In this document: in pieces, positions 11,325 to 22,395 of the stretch
Layout: every line of letters begins with the position of its first letter
How positions within the stretch are numbered: the first letter of the stretch is position 1
From: Moniliella sp. 'wahieum'
Lineage: Eukaryota > Basidiomycota > Moniliellomycetes > Moniliellales > Moniliellaceae
DNA length: 64,000 bases
Assembly: GCA_003971905.1 (NCBI GenBank)
Contig: RSEE01000001.1
Span: 62,001 to 126,000, forward strand
Reading direction: 5' to 3'
Notes under the pieces: model-generated
Told to the model about the DNA's origin: nothing
The model's database searches: none
The model's input: only the letters and a program-made list of their open reading frames with translations
Position numbers and translations under genes: made by a program

Positions 11325-13112
11325 ATGCTGGGTGTGTCGCCGAACTTTGGCACGCTGCTCCGCGAAGCGCGATGGACGAGGTGGCACAAGGAACAAGTGT
11401 ACACTGCTCCCCAGGCCTTCCGCGCCGTCGGCGACTGGGGGTTCAAACAGCGCATGACCTCCCCCTACGCTTACGGCCGCGTGGAGGCGCAGCTGCGCAA
11501 GGACGACGAGCGCGACGGGGCTGCCGTCGGTACTTCTGAGCCGGCTGCCGGTCCCCGTACCGCGGCTGCTACGGCCGAGTTTGTGAACAAGGGGGCCAAG
11601 GCTGTGTTTGCGGCGCCGGGGACCGGATGGGCATCCTACGCTACGTCAAGGTGCGCGACTTGGGCGGCACGTTTGATAACAAGGTCCGTTGGAAGGAACC
11701 GAGCGCGCTGTCCAGTTCCGCCACGCATGGTTTGACAAGGGCGCCCACACGCTCGGCTTTATGGAGGCCCACCACAAGCGCAGTGAGGTTCCGGTCCAAA
11801 CTGCTTTCGGCAACAACGCACGATTTTCCCGCCCGCAGGGCGTGCTGGGCTTGCCCCCACGTAGTGTGTTCGATGGTGCGTCGGAAACAGCGGATGTGTT
11901 TGGGAATGTGAATGGGGCACAGCCCCCCCGCGCGCCCAGTGCCGGCCTGAAGATCCCTGGGATCGAGTCGGCGCCCGAGCTCAAGCAGGCGCCGCAACCT
12001 GCCCCGGCCGCTGCTACGCCCGCTGCCAGCACGCCAACGTCCAAAGCATGGGGCTCTTCGCCCTACATTCTTGACAAGCGGCTGTCGGTGCCCAACTACC
12101 ACTTGCTTGAGCCCAAAGCGTTTGCCAAGTTTGTCAACCGGGTCGAGCAACAGCGGCCCCAGCTGGTCCGCAAGCTGGACACCAAGCAGAAGGAGGCGAT
12201 CAAGTTGGCATTGGCCAAGAAACTGCGTGCAGAAGCATTGGAGGCTGCCAAGAACAACTTGGATCTGGCCAAGAAGCTGAGTGGGCGCAGCCTGGCAGAA
12301 TGGATGGAGGAGGTGCCTTCTCTGGACGGAGTCAAGTGGGAGCAGCCCGACTTGTGGAACGTTGCGCGCAGCACGGACCGTGTGGAGATGAAGAGCGTGA
12401 TCCATACCAACGCGGTCCGCTCCTTGTTCGACAACAAGGGCTCCACCACGTTGCCCTACCAGATTGCGAGGAAGGACCGTATTCACCCTTCGGCTGGGTT
12501 GCAGTACGCGCAGCCGGACGAGGTGTTTACCAACTTGCTCAATGCCTCTCCCGGTCGTGTCCTGGCCAATACACAATCGGCGGGCGGACACGGTGGTGCC
12601 ATCTCTCGTATCTCGCACCGCCGCACCGCCTCGCTGGGTGTCTCGTCTGGCGGTCACATGGAACAGGTCCCTCGGCGGTCAAGGACATGCTGCTCAACTG
12701 GAACATGCGTCGCAGCAAGAACCCGCACTCGGAGGCCAACTTCCGTGTCATGGACGCAAGCATGGCTGTCGCTACTCCACCCAAATATCGTCGGAGAATG
12801 GGGTTGGACGCCAAGTTGGCCAAGAACCGGCTTACGCGTGCTTCTTTCATTCCCAAACAGATGGGCATTGTCCAAGCCTTGTCACGCCCAGTCAAGGTCA
12901 AAGCCGAAGCCAAATTGCCTCCTCCGGGCTCGAGCCTTTCTGCCTCAGGCATGGTTTACACCGTGGAAAACGGCAAGGCCACAATCCAGAAGATCGAACC
13001 CAAAGAACCTCAGCCCCAGGCAGCGACGCCAAGTCCGGTCCAAGTGCATCGCAAGCTGGATCTGGAGGCGATGCTCAAGGGTGTCAACTCGGTCCTGCGC
13101 AGTCACAAGTGA
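11325..13112 (+). CDS. MRP51: MRP51-like mitochondrial small-subunit ribosomal protein
   Basis: This is a probable fungal mitoribosomal small-subunit protein of the Mrp51 family. The N-terminus reads PNFGTLLREARW, then YTAPQAFRAVGDWGFKQRM. This resembles the start of Mrp51 proteins, which run from a short leader through FxxLLRxSR, VYTxP and GDWGLKR. Later blocks include VRDLGGTFDNKVRWKEP, RAVQFRHAWFDKG, and a C-terminal MVYTVENGKATIQKIEP before DLEAMLKGVNSVLRSHK. The frame shifts near 11627, 11690 and 12660; each time family-like sequence resumes at once. ATG 11325 is preferred over the upstream in-frame ATG at 11175 because homology starts there. The protein probably works in mitochondrial translation. 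The match is by pattern memory, so a profile search should confirm it. Confidence 0.7.
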
Positions 13113-14498
13113 GGTGCTCTCCCTATTCCAACGGAAATGCTATGATTGGCAGGCAGTTGTTCCATCCTATTAGTCTTACGGTATATTTGCTCTGGATCGA
13201 AGAGGTGCGTGCAATCCAGGTCGTCAACAGCGAGTCGATTGCCATAGTAGATGATGATGGCAACCGTCGCTTGCTCCTAGATGCTGGTACGAATGCAGAT
13301 GCAGATGCAGATACGGACATTGTGGCTCCGACCCCCCCCCCTTGTTCTCCAGATGAGTATCTCTGCTCTGTGTTGCGCTCGAGGGGAGTGTTTATTACAG
13401 GGCAAGTCGATTGTGGACCGCTGGTAGTCCAACAGTGCCCGCTACATTTCTCTGCTTGGTCGTATCTCCCTCCTCCCACCTCATCTCGCGCCTGCACCTC
13501 ATCCCGATAAAGGGGAAACGATGACGATTGGCGCCATCTTCTGGCGAGGATGCATATGAGAGCGTGCTCAAGCTGAGCAGGGCCGATGAAGTTAAGGCGG
13601 TGCGGCGTGCATATTTGGGCCATGCTATAAGCGGGTGGTCAGGTGACGGTGATGAGGGCGCAGGCGTACCCAGTGGCACTGCCTCAGGACTCAGACTGAG
13701 GACTCAGGAGGACTGAGGGCTACTGGTACTGAGGCTTGGCACTGGCTTCTCAGTGGCGGAGGGGAGAGGGCGGCTGAGGAAGGAAGTGAAGCTTGAGGTC
13801 GTTGGGATGTGAGAAGCATGGATGGGATCCGCGGAGCCAGAGTGGCGACACTTTTTCAGGCAGGCGGAGAAGGGCCCAGTTGAGAGCGAGGCAGGGAGGG
13901 GGGGCGCGCGCGGTGGCTGATCGACTGATCGACCATCTACCTACTCGGTGTCGCATCCTAGGCCCAGCGAGCCCACTGGGCGTCCACTGGCGTGCGCTGG
14001 GCGTGTCAGAATGTGTCGATCCAAACCAGTCTGAGATCCAACGCTTACAGAGCGCTTCCAGGCCGCGGCTTGGCGCACGAGCGATGATCGATGACGCACC
14101 CACCCGTCGCACTGCGCCACACAGCCGCTCGCTTGGCTTCGGGGCTCGCATCAGTCCACTGTGGGCCCCGCGCAGCCGCGCTGGGGGCGGCGGCATGGGG
14201 GCAGTGCTTCCGGTGCTTGCGCGGCGCTCAGCGCAGGGCAACTGCCCCCGTGCGGCGGATGGCTCGGCCCTGAGGAGCTGCGCATGGCGTGGCTGGGGCT
14301 GGTCGTCGCCCTTGCTCGTCCCTGGTCGCTGCCTCGCCCCGCCTTCTCCTCGTCGCTCAGCCCGCGTCCAACGCGTTGCCTCTCCACCACCGCTGCGCCC
14401 CCACAGCAGCCCCCGCTGGTGCCAACGCCACCTCGCCCCCCCACCCCCTCTCCTTTCCATCCCCATCCCCATCCCCATCCCCTCCCCCATCCCCCGCC
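13113..14498. other. Intergenic region with CCCCAT leader repeat
   Basis: No supported gene. A minus-strand frame over 13123-13623 has no recognisable content. At 13290-13314 there is a short GATGCA repeat, and at 13684-13735 CTGAGGACTCAGGAGG-type repeats. From 14340 the plus strand becomes C-rich and ends in CCCCAT repeats (about 14452-14490) just before the next start codon. Confidence 0.5.
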
Positions 14499-16846
14499 AT
14501 GGCCTCTTCCGCCTCCTTCTCCCCCAGCAGCAACCACCGCCACTCCAGTCTGTCCCAAAGCACCCTCCCCGCCCCTGGCCCGCTTCCCGGCACGCTGCCC
14601 TCCATGTCGGGCGCTCCCAGCTTCGCCCCCTCCCTCTCCAGCCTGGCTGTTGCCGCTGCCGGCGACTCGCTTCGCCCCGCTCTCCTGGACGAGAGTGCGC
14701 TGTCCCCCGCCGAGTACCGCGCCTACATCCCCGCCCTCCTTGGCCTGAGGCGTTCCGAGGCCGGCATCGACGGCCTGTACGACGAGCAATCCGCGCTGCA
14801 ATACTTGCGCGAAAAGTGCAAGCTCCAGCTCAAAGACGAAGCCATGATCCTTGCCCTCTTTGAACGCACTCCGCTCGGCATCAAGCCAGGCCATTTCTTC
14901 GCTTGGCTCCGCCTCGTCTCCTGGGTCCAACAGGGCAAGCCTCCCAGCAAGAAGCTCCTCTTCACTCAAAGTGCGTTTGCTTGCACCCCCCTCTCCCGAC
15001 CTTGCTCTGACCCCTGCCCTCTGCCTGCAGCCCAGCCAGCGCAGACGTTCATTGGTGCCCCCTCTGGGTACGACCCGCCCCGGCCCACACACACCACTCA
15101 TGCCCCACCCTCCGACTCGACCACACCTCCAAGCTGGGGTATGGGCCTGCATCGCAACGGCGTCCGGCATCCCGCCAATCCGCTTCCCTCTCCGCAGCTG
15201 CGCTCCCGCCTAGTAGTGTATCCAGCTCTCACCCGCGCAAATCTATTGACCGACTTGTCCGGCCCCATGCGCATGCGGCCACCCAACAAGCTACGCCGTC
15301 TCCGGCCGTGGCAGCGTCGCGGGACCCGCAGCCTGCGGATACCGTTCCGCACCCGGCCAGTAGCAAGAACCCTTTCCGCGCCTCGCTTGTGTCGGCCGCG
15401 GCCCAGGGTGTCGATCCAGCTGCTGCCTCGGTCCAGTCAGCACCGCTACATCACCACCACCACCATCATCATCGCGACCGTACTGCTCGACCGTTGCAGC
15501 AGCAACCCCCCCACATCATCATCCTCATCGCCCGCCTCCCGGTAGCCAGCTTCCGGCCCTGGATGCAGCTCCTGCCCCGGCACACGCAGCGCCTCATCCT
15601 CCTGTGCCGCATGCACCTCCTGCGCCGTCGACTGTCTCGTCGGCCAACACGTTGCCACTAGATGCATTGATCGGGTTCAATCCTGCCCCGAACCCTTTCA
15701 AGCAATCCAATCCGCGTCTGGTCCGGCCTACCCCCGTTGTCGCTGGCTCGCGAAGGCCCGTGTCGCATACGTTTGGCGATGCCGCCGACGCACGGGACCG
15801 CGAACGTGAAATGAACATGCTTACGCCTGCTTCCGGCTGGGCGATGGACGAGAACAACCTCTATGCCGGGTACAAGCCGAACGATCGCTTGGGCGTAACG
15901 ATGCCGTCGCGCGCGCCCATCAGCCCTTTGATCCAGGCTGGCCTGGATGCTGCGTCCGAGGTGCAGAGGGCAAAGCAGGCTTTGCCCCCTAAAACCTATA
16001 CCACCATCCAACGCAGCACGGTGCACCCGGCCCCCCTCAAACCCAAGGCAAGCAAGCCTGGCACGTCGAAAAAAGGGATCAGCGCGCCTCGCTCCACCGC
16101 CGCCGGTACCTCCACCACGGGAGCCGGACCGAAACTTGTCGCGCCCAGCCGCGCCGAGCCGCGGCGGGGACCGACCTGAGTCAGCCTCGCAAGAAGGTCG
16201 CTTCCCGGTCGGAGTATTTGGACGAGGACGAGATCCATTCCCTGCGCAGCCTCAAGAGCGGCAAGAGCAAGCGCAGTACCCTGGCCCGTCCCAACCCCGA
16301 ATCGCACGTGTCCCCTGGCGTGGGCGATCTGCTGGGCTCCCATCTGGCCAGTCTTGGCGCCGGAGGCCGGCCCAAGTCGCGCGGTAGCATGATGGCCCGG
16401 CCCCGTCCGCCCGACGACCTCCGATCCGAGGCGGCAATGACCAACAGTACGGCGGGATCGGTGACGAACTGGTTGCGTGAACAGGACGCGTTTGCCCGCG
16501 CTCGTACGCAGACCGAAGACCGGAGGAGGAATTCGGCGGTTCGCGAACCGGAGGGGTCCCCGTCCAAGTCCCCGCGCTCTCGTTCTTCTGCCTCGATGAG
16601 TACCTTTCCGCCGAGGACGAAGGGGATGCAGCGGGCTCGATGCGGGATGTGGCCGACGGCATCAGTCGGCCAGGCAACCCTTTTGACGCGCAGGCCGAAC
16701 CGTCGCGCCCAACCCCCGTTTCCGTTTCGCTCGCTCCCCCCGTGCTGCCTCCGCTCGCCTTGAGCCCGTCCCACCCTCCCGACCGCCTTGCCATCCTGAC
16801 TGGGGCCACTGGGACTCCCACACCGCATGCCAAACTCCAGTCCTAG
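14499..16846 (+). CDS. Unnamed protein with EH-like N-terminus and three NPF motifs
   Basis: Not assigned to a named gene. The ATG at 14499 opens a Ser/Pro-rich leader. A helical segment from about residue 68 to 155 follows, containing SPAEYRAYIPALLGL, GLYDEQSALQYL and FFAWLRLVSWVQQGKPP. Its spacing recalls a divergent EH (EF-hand pair) domain. A 60-nt intron is at 14971-15030 (GTGCGT...TGCAG). The remainder is a long disordered Ser/Pro/His-rich region carrying three Asn-Pro-Phe tripeptides: SKNPFRAS (about 15362), PNPFKQSNP (about 15688) and GNPFDAQ (about 16671). NPF is the known ligand of EH domains in endocytic adaptors. A role in endocytosis or cortical scaffolding is therefore plausible but inferred. 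The frame breaks several times between 15030 and 16640. The stop is at 16844-16846. Confidence 0.6.
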
Positions 16847-18105
16847 GCCTCCGTCCAGAGGTGCCCGCCTGGTCTCAAGCTTCAAGTCCGCTCCGGCCAT
16901 GTCTCCCTCAGCAGCCACACTGAGAACGCGATCCCCCCATCCTCGACCCTGCTTGCATCTGCGCATCGTGCTGGACTATTGCCTCTTTAGTTCCTCCTTC
17001 CCTCGCCCGCATGGGTGCCGATCCCGTCTGCCCCTCTCCTGACCCCCACGCCCTTCTTGGCCTTGTGCGGGCGACCCCGGTCCCAGCATTTCGCATTCCC
17101 CTCGTTTCCCCTCTCGCTCTGCCATCCATCCACCCGACCGACCTGCCTGTGCTTGCCCTCCATCTGTTTTCTCCTCCGCGTGGGCTGGACCCCACCGCCT
17201 TGTTTGCAGCCGGGACGGCCCCACGCAGGCCCGGTCCAGCTCACCGTACCCTGCTACATTGGCGAGCCGGTGCTTGGCACGCCATGCCGCTCCCCGCTCC
17301 TTCAAACTGATACCAATTTTCAATTTTCTGTCTTGTCTTGATGCCATCCTGCTCGCTGGTGAAGCTTGAAGCCTGAAGCTTGAAGCATGTGTTTGCAGGA
17401 TCCCTAGAGCGCCTGCCCCACTATGTGGCGGCGGCGCGGTGCCACGAAACGAGGATACGAAGACGCCAACCCAGTTGAGCCGATAGACTAGGGGAGCAGG
17501 TGACTGTGTTGAATGGAGGCCGAGCGAGTGGGGGTCGACTGATGGGGCCGTTGGGCAGATGCTTAAGCTGCGACATCATATCCACGCCCCTCACGGTTGC
17601 CCCGGCCTCCTACCATGTCCGATACTCGATTGTCCCAGGGCAGAGCGGAAGCGCCCCCTCGATCGCCCCCCCTTGCCTGTGCTGGGCCTGTTGGACCACC
17701 TGCTGAGGGTGTGGAAGGCAACTGCAAAAAAGAGAGAGCAGACAGGGGATGGAAAGTGTATTGCGTCGCATAGGAGCTGCCGAGGCTAGAGAGGATTCCT
17801 GTGCGCTCCAGGAAAGGAGGATTGTCTGAAGCTAGTAGCTTGAAGGCCAGCACCGAAAGGCAAGGGGATTGAAGCTTGAAGGCGCTCAACGTCACAATTA
17901 GACAGCTCAGGGAAGATGACCAATTATATGAACGGGTAACAAAGGAGGGTAGCGGGAATCTGTAGGATCAAACAACAAGTCTGGCATCTACATCGATCAC
18001 GAGCCTCTCTGCGGCGCAGGGCTCGGGCGACAGTGTTTGACGAAACGAAAAAGTATATCATCAGGACCCCCAAGGAGAAGACGGGCGAATACAAGAAGCA
18101 GATAT
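16847..18105. other. Intergenic region between convergent genes
   Basis: No gene recognised. 16850-17340 is C/T-rich 3' flank of the NPF-motif gene. 17350-17395 and 17830-17880 contain GAAGCTTGAAGC-type short repeats. The interval lies between two genes that point towards each other, so it should hold both terminators. Confidence 0.5.
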
Positions 18106-20232
18106 CTACGGAGCCAGCATGCCCAAGCAGGAAGAATGGCCGACCACGTGGACCAACGGGGCGGCCAATAAACGGGCGCCGATCCCCGTTCTCGGTTCAC
18201 ATCGCACAGGGAAAGAGACAGGTGCACCGGGAAAAAAAGGAAAAGGAGAGTAGGCACCGGCTGAATATGATGAGAGAGAACTGAAATTGGGGCCACAGTG
18301 TGGAGGACGAGAGAGGCAGGGAGTGGGAGGAGACAATGTGTTGGTTCTACTCCAAATCCGTCTTGCGCTGGACCGCTCGTTGGTGGGTGCGAGGTCCTCT
18401 TTCTCCTCCGCCTGGACCTCGGCCAAGTTGCGTGCGGGCGCCGATCCGTCGCCCAGGACGTCATTGCGTCCATGGGCAACCAGGTAGGCGTTCCACTCGC
18501 GGTCTTGCTCGGCCAAATCAATCTTGGTCGTATCGGGCACAAGCAAGGCAGCAATCGCGACGCCTACCGCGCCAATTCCGGCGGCCCAGTAAAACGTTGC
18601 GTTCTTCCCCCACCTTCGTTGGATGGGCTGGAAGGATTGGGTGCCGATGGCCGCGCCGGCCTTGGCAAACGCTGCTGCAAACCCATAGTGAGTCCCGCGC
18701 AGTGCGGTTGGGAAGGACGAGGCAGATACCAGGCCGCACGCCGATCCTGGACCCAGGTTGCCAAACGAAGCCAACAGACCGTACAACACCACCATCGCAG
18801 CAGGTGCTTCCAGCAGCTTGTTCCATGCTGCTCCGATGATCACGCCTATTCATACCCCCCACCTACGCGTTAGCCAAACCAGGTCCAAAGTAAGGGGAGC
18901 AAAAATAGGACCACAGACGAACCCAAAACGACATAACCACCAAAGCCGATGACGAGGACCACTTGGTTCCAACGTAAGGAAGGATGATGGGTCCCAGGAA
19001 CGCTCCGGGGAGAGAAAGAGCGCCGAGCAGCAACTGGTACTCGGCCGTCTTGCGCAGAGGCGGTTTGTGCAGAATGATGGAGATGACGTGCCTGAAAAGA
19101 CCCATTGGAAAAGCTGACAACTGGAGGGAGAAACAAAGAGAGGGTGTTAGAGAAAAAAAGTGTTCTCGCCAGTTCAGGGGTCTAACATGCAGCAAGAAAC
19201 TGATCATGTAGCACTCACAGTCATACAGAAACCATGCCATGGAAATACCAAACAGGCGTGGCCAGTACTTTTTCAGCGCCAGCACATAGGGCACCTTGTG
19301 ACGGATGGCATTCTTTCGGTAGAGCTTGGAGTTAATCATGCGCCACCGGAAGTAAAACACTGTCATGGGCAGCAGTGCTCCAATACCGAAACAGACGCGC
19401 CAGGTAATGTCGAGTTTGCGCATGTCGCTCGCACCCTGGGGCTTAGGGGTGTCGCCGTACCCGGTTGCCGACAAGACGATGAGGAAAATGGACGAAGCCA
19501 GCGGTCCGCCAAAAGTGAGGACGACGTTGGTGACCCAGATAAAGATCGAGTCGCGCTTGGCGCGGGAAGAGAAACGTTCATCGGCCGCCTCGGATGCCGA
19601 GACGGAGGAAGCGGGGTACTCACCACCCACGCCAAAGCCGATTGCGCCACGGGTCACGACGAGCCACCAGAACAGGTTGTTGGGGTTGCCATGGATAGGC
19701 GAAGCAGCGGTGGAAAAAATGGCCCCAAGCACGAGGATGACGGTGGTGATGACGATGGCCGACTTGCGGCCGACACGGTCGGTAATCACACCACAACCAG
19801 TTGACCCATAATCGCACCCACCAAGAGCGCGTTGCTTACACGCGTGCTCATTGTGGATGTGTAGACATCGGTGCCATAACGCTGCAGCAGGCCATGGGTA
19901 CCTCCGTCAGTATATAAGAAAGTTTTTTGCTATGACGCGGGGCCAAAGACGTCGGGAGAAGATGCGTACCGTCTGAAATAGTACATTGGCAAGGGTCATG
20001 CAGTTGTTTGGAAGCCGTCGCTGATCAGGGCAGCACCGGCGGCCAGAACAGTAAAGAAGGAGCTGTACTTGGCGATCTTGGCCTGCTTGGCCTGCTTGGC
20101 CACCTCTTTGGGGTCTTGGTAAGGCAGGTTGGCAGGCGTCAAGTCGCCCGAGGGCAGTTCCTGCAGCGGCGACTTGCCGTTGCTGCTCTGTTCATCGGAC
20201 GAGACCTTGACAAAGTCGTCTTGGCCGAGCAT
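18106..20232 (-). CDS. GIT1-like MFS glycerophosphodiester/phosphate permease
   Basis: A 12-helix major facilitator transporter of the plasma membrane. It is closest in pattern to Git1, the glycerophosphoinositol permease. Visible signatures are ALISDGFQ at the first helix, ITDRVGRKSAIV (the DRxGRK loop), RGAIGFGVGGEYPASS, SASEAADERF, WRVCFGIGALLPM and a C-terminal FGNLGPGSA...LRGTHYGF helix pair. Introns are at 19882-19969 (88 nt) and 19121-19218 (98 nt, GTGAGT...TCCAG). Frame breaks at 20007-20009 (AAA for AAAA) and 19791 (one G lost) each rejoin textbook MFS sequence; more occur around 19000-19120 and 18845-18890. The true stop may be near 18343 if one more base is missing. Which phosphate ester it carries cannot be read from sequence. 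The N-terminus is an acidic cytoplasmic tail with an AKQAKQAK repeat. Confidence 0.82.
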
Positions 20233-22395
20233 GTTGGTGGCAGGCGGCGGCGGGGACCAGGATGCGGGCCGAGGGGGCGGTCATGCGGGGCGCTGGAGAG
20301 GGGGAGAGGCGAGGCAGGAGAGACGGTGCACCAACAGGGAAAAGGGAGCCGTCTCTTCTTTAAAGCACAGCACCAAGTAACACAGCAGGAGAGTGGGGGG
20401 CAGAGGGACCCTGCGGCGGAAGAAGGGTGGTGGTGGGGGAAAGCGTATCGTGTGCAGGGGGAGACGCCGCATCAGACCATTGTATTGCCCTATGATGGAT
20501 CCGATCATCGATCATGCCCCTCGTTGGACGCACGTCGCCAGCACCAGCAGCAGGCCCCACCGACGGGCGAGGCGACAGAAGGATGCTGCTCGGTCCGGTG
20601 CGCACGTTCTCTCGGCCCGAGAGGAAACGCCCCAGCCCCAGCCTAGAACGCCAGCCGCCCATGCCCCGCCTGGGACCATGCTGCGCTGGGCTGCCGGCCC
20701 ATGCACATCACCTCTCCCCCCTCGGAGGCCAGATGGCAGAGACGGCGCACACGCGAGCACACGCCCACGGAGTACATATTGGCGGTGTAAACCACCTGCT
20801 TGCCCAATGGCCGCTCGGCTGAAGCGCGCAAGGCGGGCAAGCCATAGCGCACGTGCCGTACGCCCCACACGGCCCAGCACCCGGCCACTGTCCCTGCAGC
20901 GTCGCGTGTCACATGTCAGTAGTCACCCGTTGCATGTCGCATGTCACAGGTCGCAAGGGAATTCACACGCAGAGGTCCAACGCCCAACTGTCTGCATCGT
21001 CCACCGGCCGCCCCCGCTTCTTCTCCGTCGGCACAACCGTTCGTTTGGATCAGCGCTTTTAGCCGGCCGAGCCGAGAATCGAGCGGGATAAGTTGATAGA
21101 GGGTTGCCCTGGGTTACCTGGATGGAAAATGCGTTGCTTCTTACCCAGTTGGCTGCGTCCGTGGCCAACCAGCCAGAGAGATCAACATGAAAACAACCCA
21201 ACAGGGAAACAATTAACTTACTTTAGCGCCCCGCCCTGCCTCCTACCCTATAACTTGTAACTGGTAACTCCGCACCCCACAGATCAGCCCAGGTCCCAGG
21301 TCCCAGGGCCACAGCGCAAAAATGCGTGGAGCGTACAACAGAGCTCGCCGAGCCAGAAGGAACCAGGCCTCACAGGCATCATGCATCAGGCCTCAGGGCC
21401 TCAGGCACGCAAAGGACGACGGCTGATCGAATCGAGCTGATCGACATGATCGCTTCAATGATAGGCTCGGCGCCCCGAAGCTCCCTACGGCCTACCGCCT
21501 CTCTTACCCCACAGACTGTCTCTCTTTTCTTGGCCTTTGGGTGTTGGCAAATTTGACGCTTAGACGCAGGGAAGAAAAGCACACTGTGCAGGGCATGCAC
21601 CACGCGTCAGAACCTTGCACCCGGCAGGTCGTCGATCATCATCGTTCCTAGGCCTTTAGGCCCTATTAATTATTGCAGGAACAGAGTGTGTTGAATGTTG
21701 CTACGGTCAGTTGATGAACGTTGAACGTTGAACGGTTGAGGTCTGTTGAGACGTTGACGGTAGACGTGTTGACGGTTGGTAAACGGTTGGTAAGAGTAGA
21801 CGAACGGTTAACGCGACGTTGACGCGCCCTCCATCGTTTTCCGCTCCAGCAGGCCCGATGTTCAACCGCTCTGTTGGCCTAGGGAGCCGGACGGGCAGAA
21901 GGATGAGGAGAAGGTGATGGATTGGAGCCAGAGTTGGGTCTGGGTACAGAGGCATCTATATAGGAGGCTGGACTAGGCACAGGGACAGTGAGTCACACAG
22001 GAGAGAGTGCAGGGCACAGGGACAGTGACACGCAGGGACGTCAGCGTGGAAGCCGATGGAACCGAGGCGAACCTGGTCTACCGACTGGGAGCCAGAGGAT
22101 CACAGTCAACACGCTCTTCCCCCGCCGGAGTTGGGTGCCTAGACACTTCCCATCTTCCCCTCCAAACAGGACAAAAAAGCGACGTCTTTTCGCCCACACC
22201 CACCCATGAATCCTCTCGACCGTGATCACGTAGGCTGCCTTATACGTACGACGGTCCACATTCATGTCACTCCAGCCCACTCCTCTATCGTAACATCCTG
22301 ACCATTCTGCCCTCACCCACTCCTCCTGCAGACACCCAAGCGAGACCGAGCGAAACGGATCATATGGTATAAAAAATGGCAGGCCAGATCCCCGA
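20233..22395. other. 2.2 kb intergenic region
   Basis: No supported gene. It includes the promoter of the GIT1-like gene and the 3' flank of the dynactin gene. GTCACATGTCAGTAGTCACC-type repeats lie at about 20906-20950. AACGTTGAACGTTGAACGG repeats and related GTTGACGG/GGTTGGTAA units lie at 21714-21830. Confidence 0.5.
21714..21830. repeat. AACGTTGAACGTTGAACGG and GTTGACGG repeat block
   Basis: A 117-base block in which AACGTTG, GTTGACGG and ACGGTTGGTAA units repeat imperfectly. It is the largest member of the AACGTT-type intergenic repeat family seen in this window. Confidence 0.6.

Noticed and set aside
13123..13623. 166-codon minus-strand frame between MRP51-like and NPF-motif genes
   Set aside because: It shows no motif, low-complexity Ser/Ala runs come from a GATGCA repeat, and no leader or splice signals support it.
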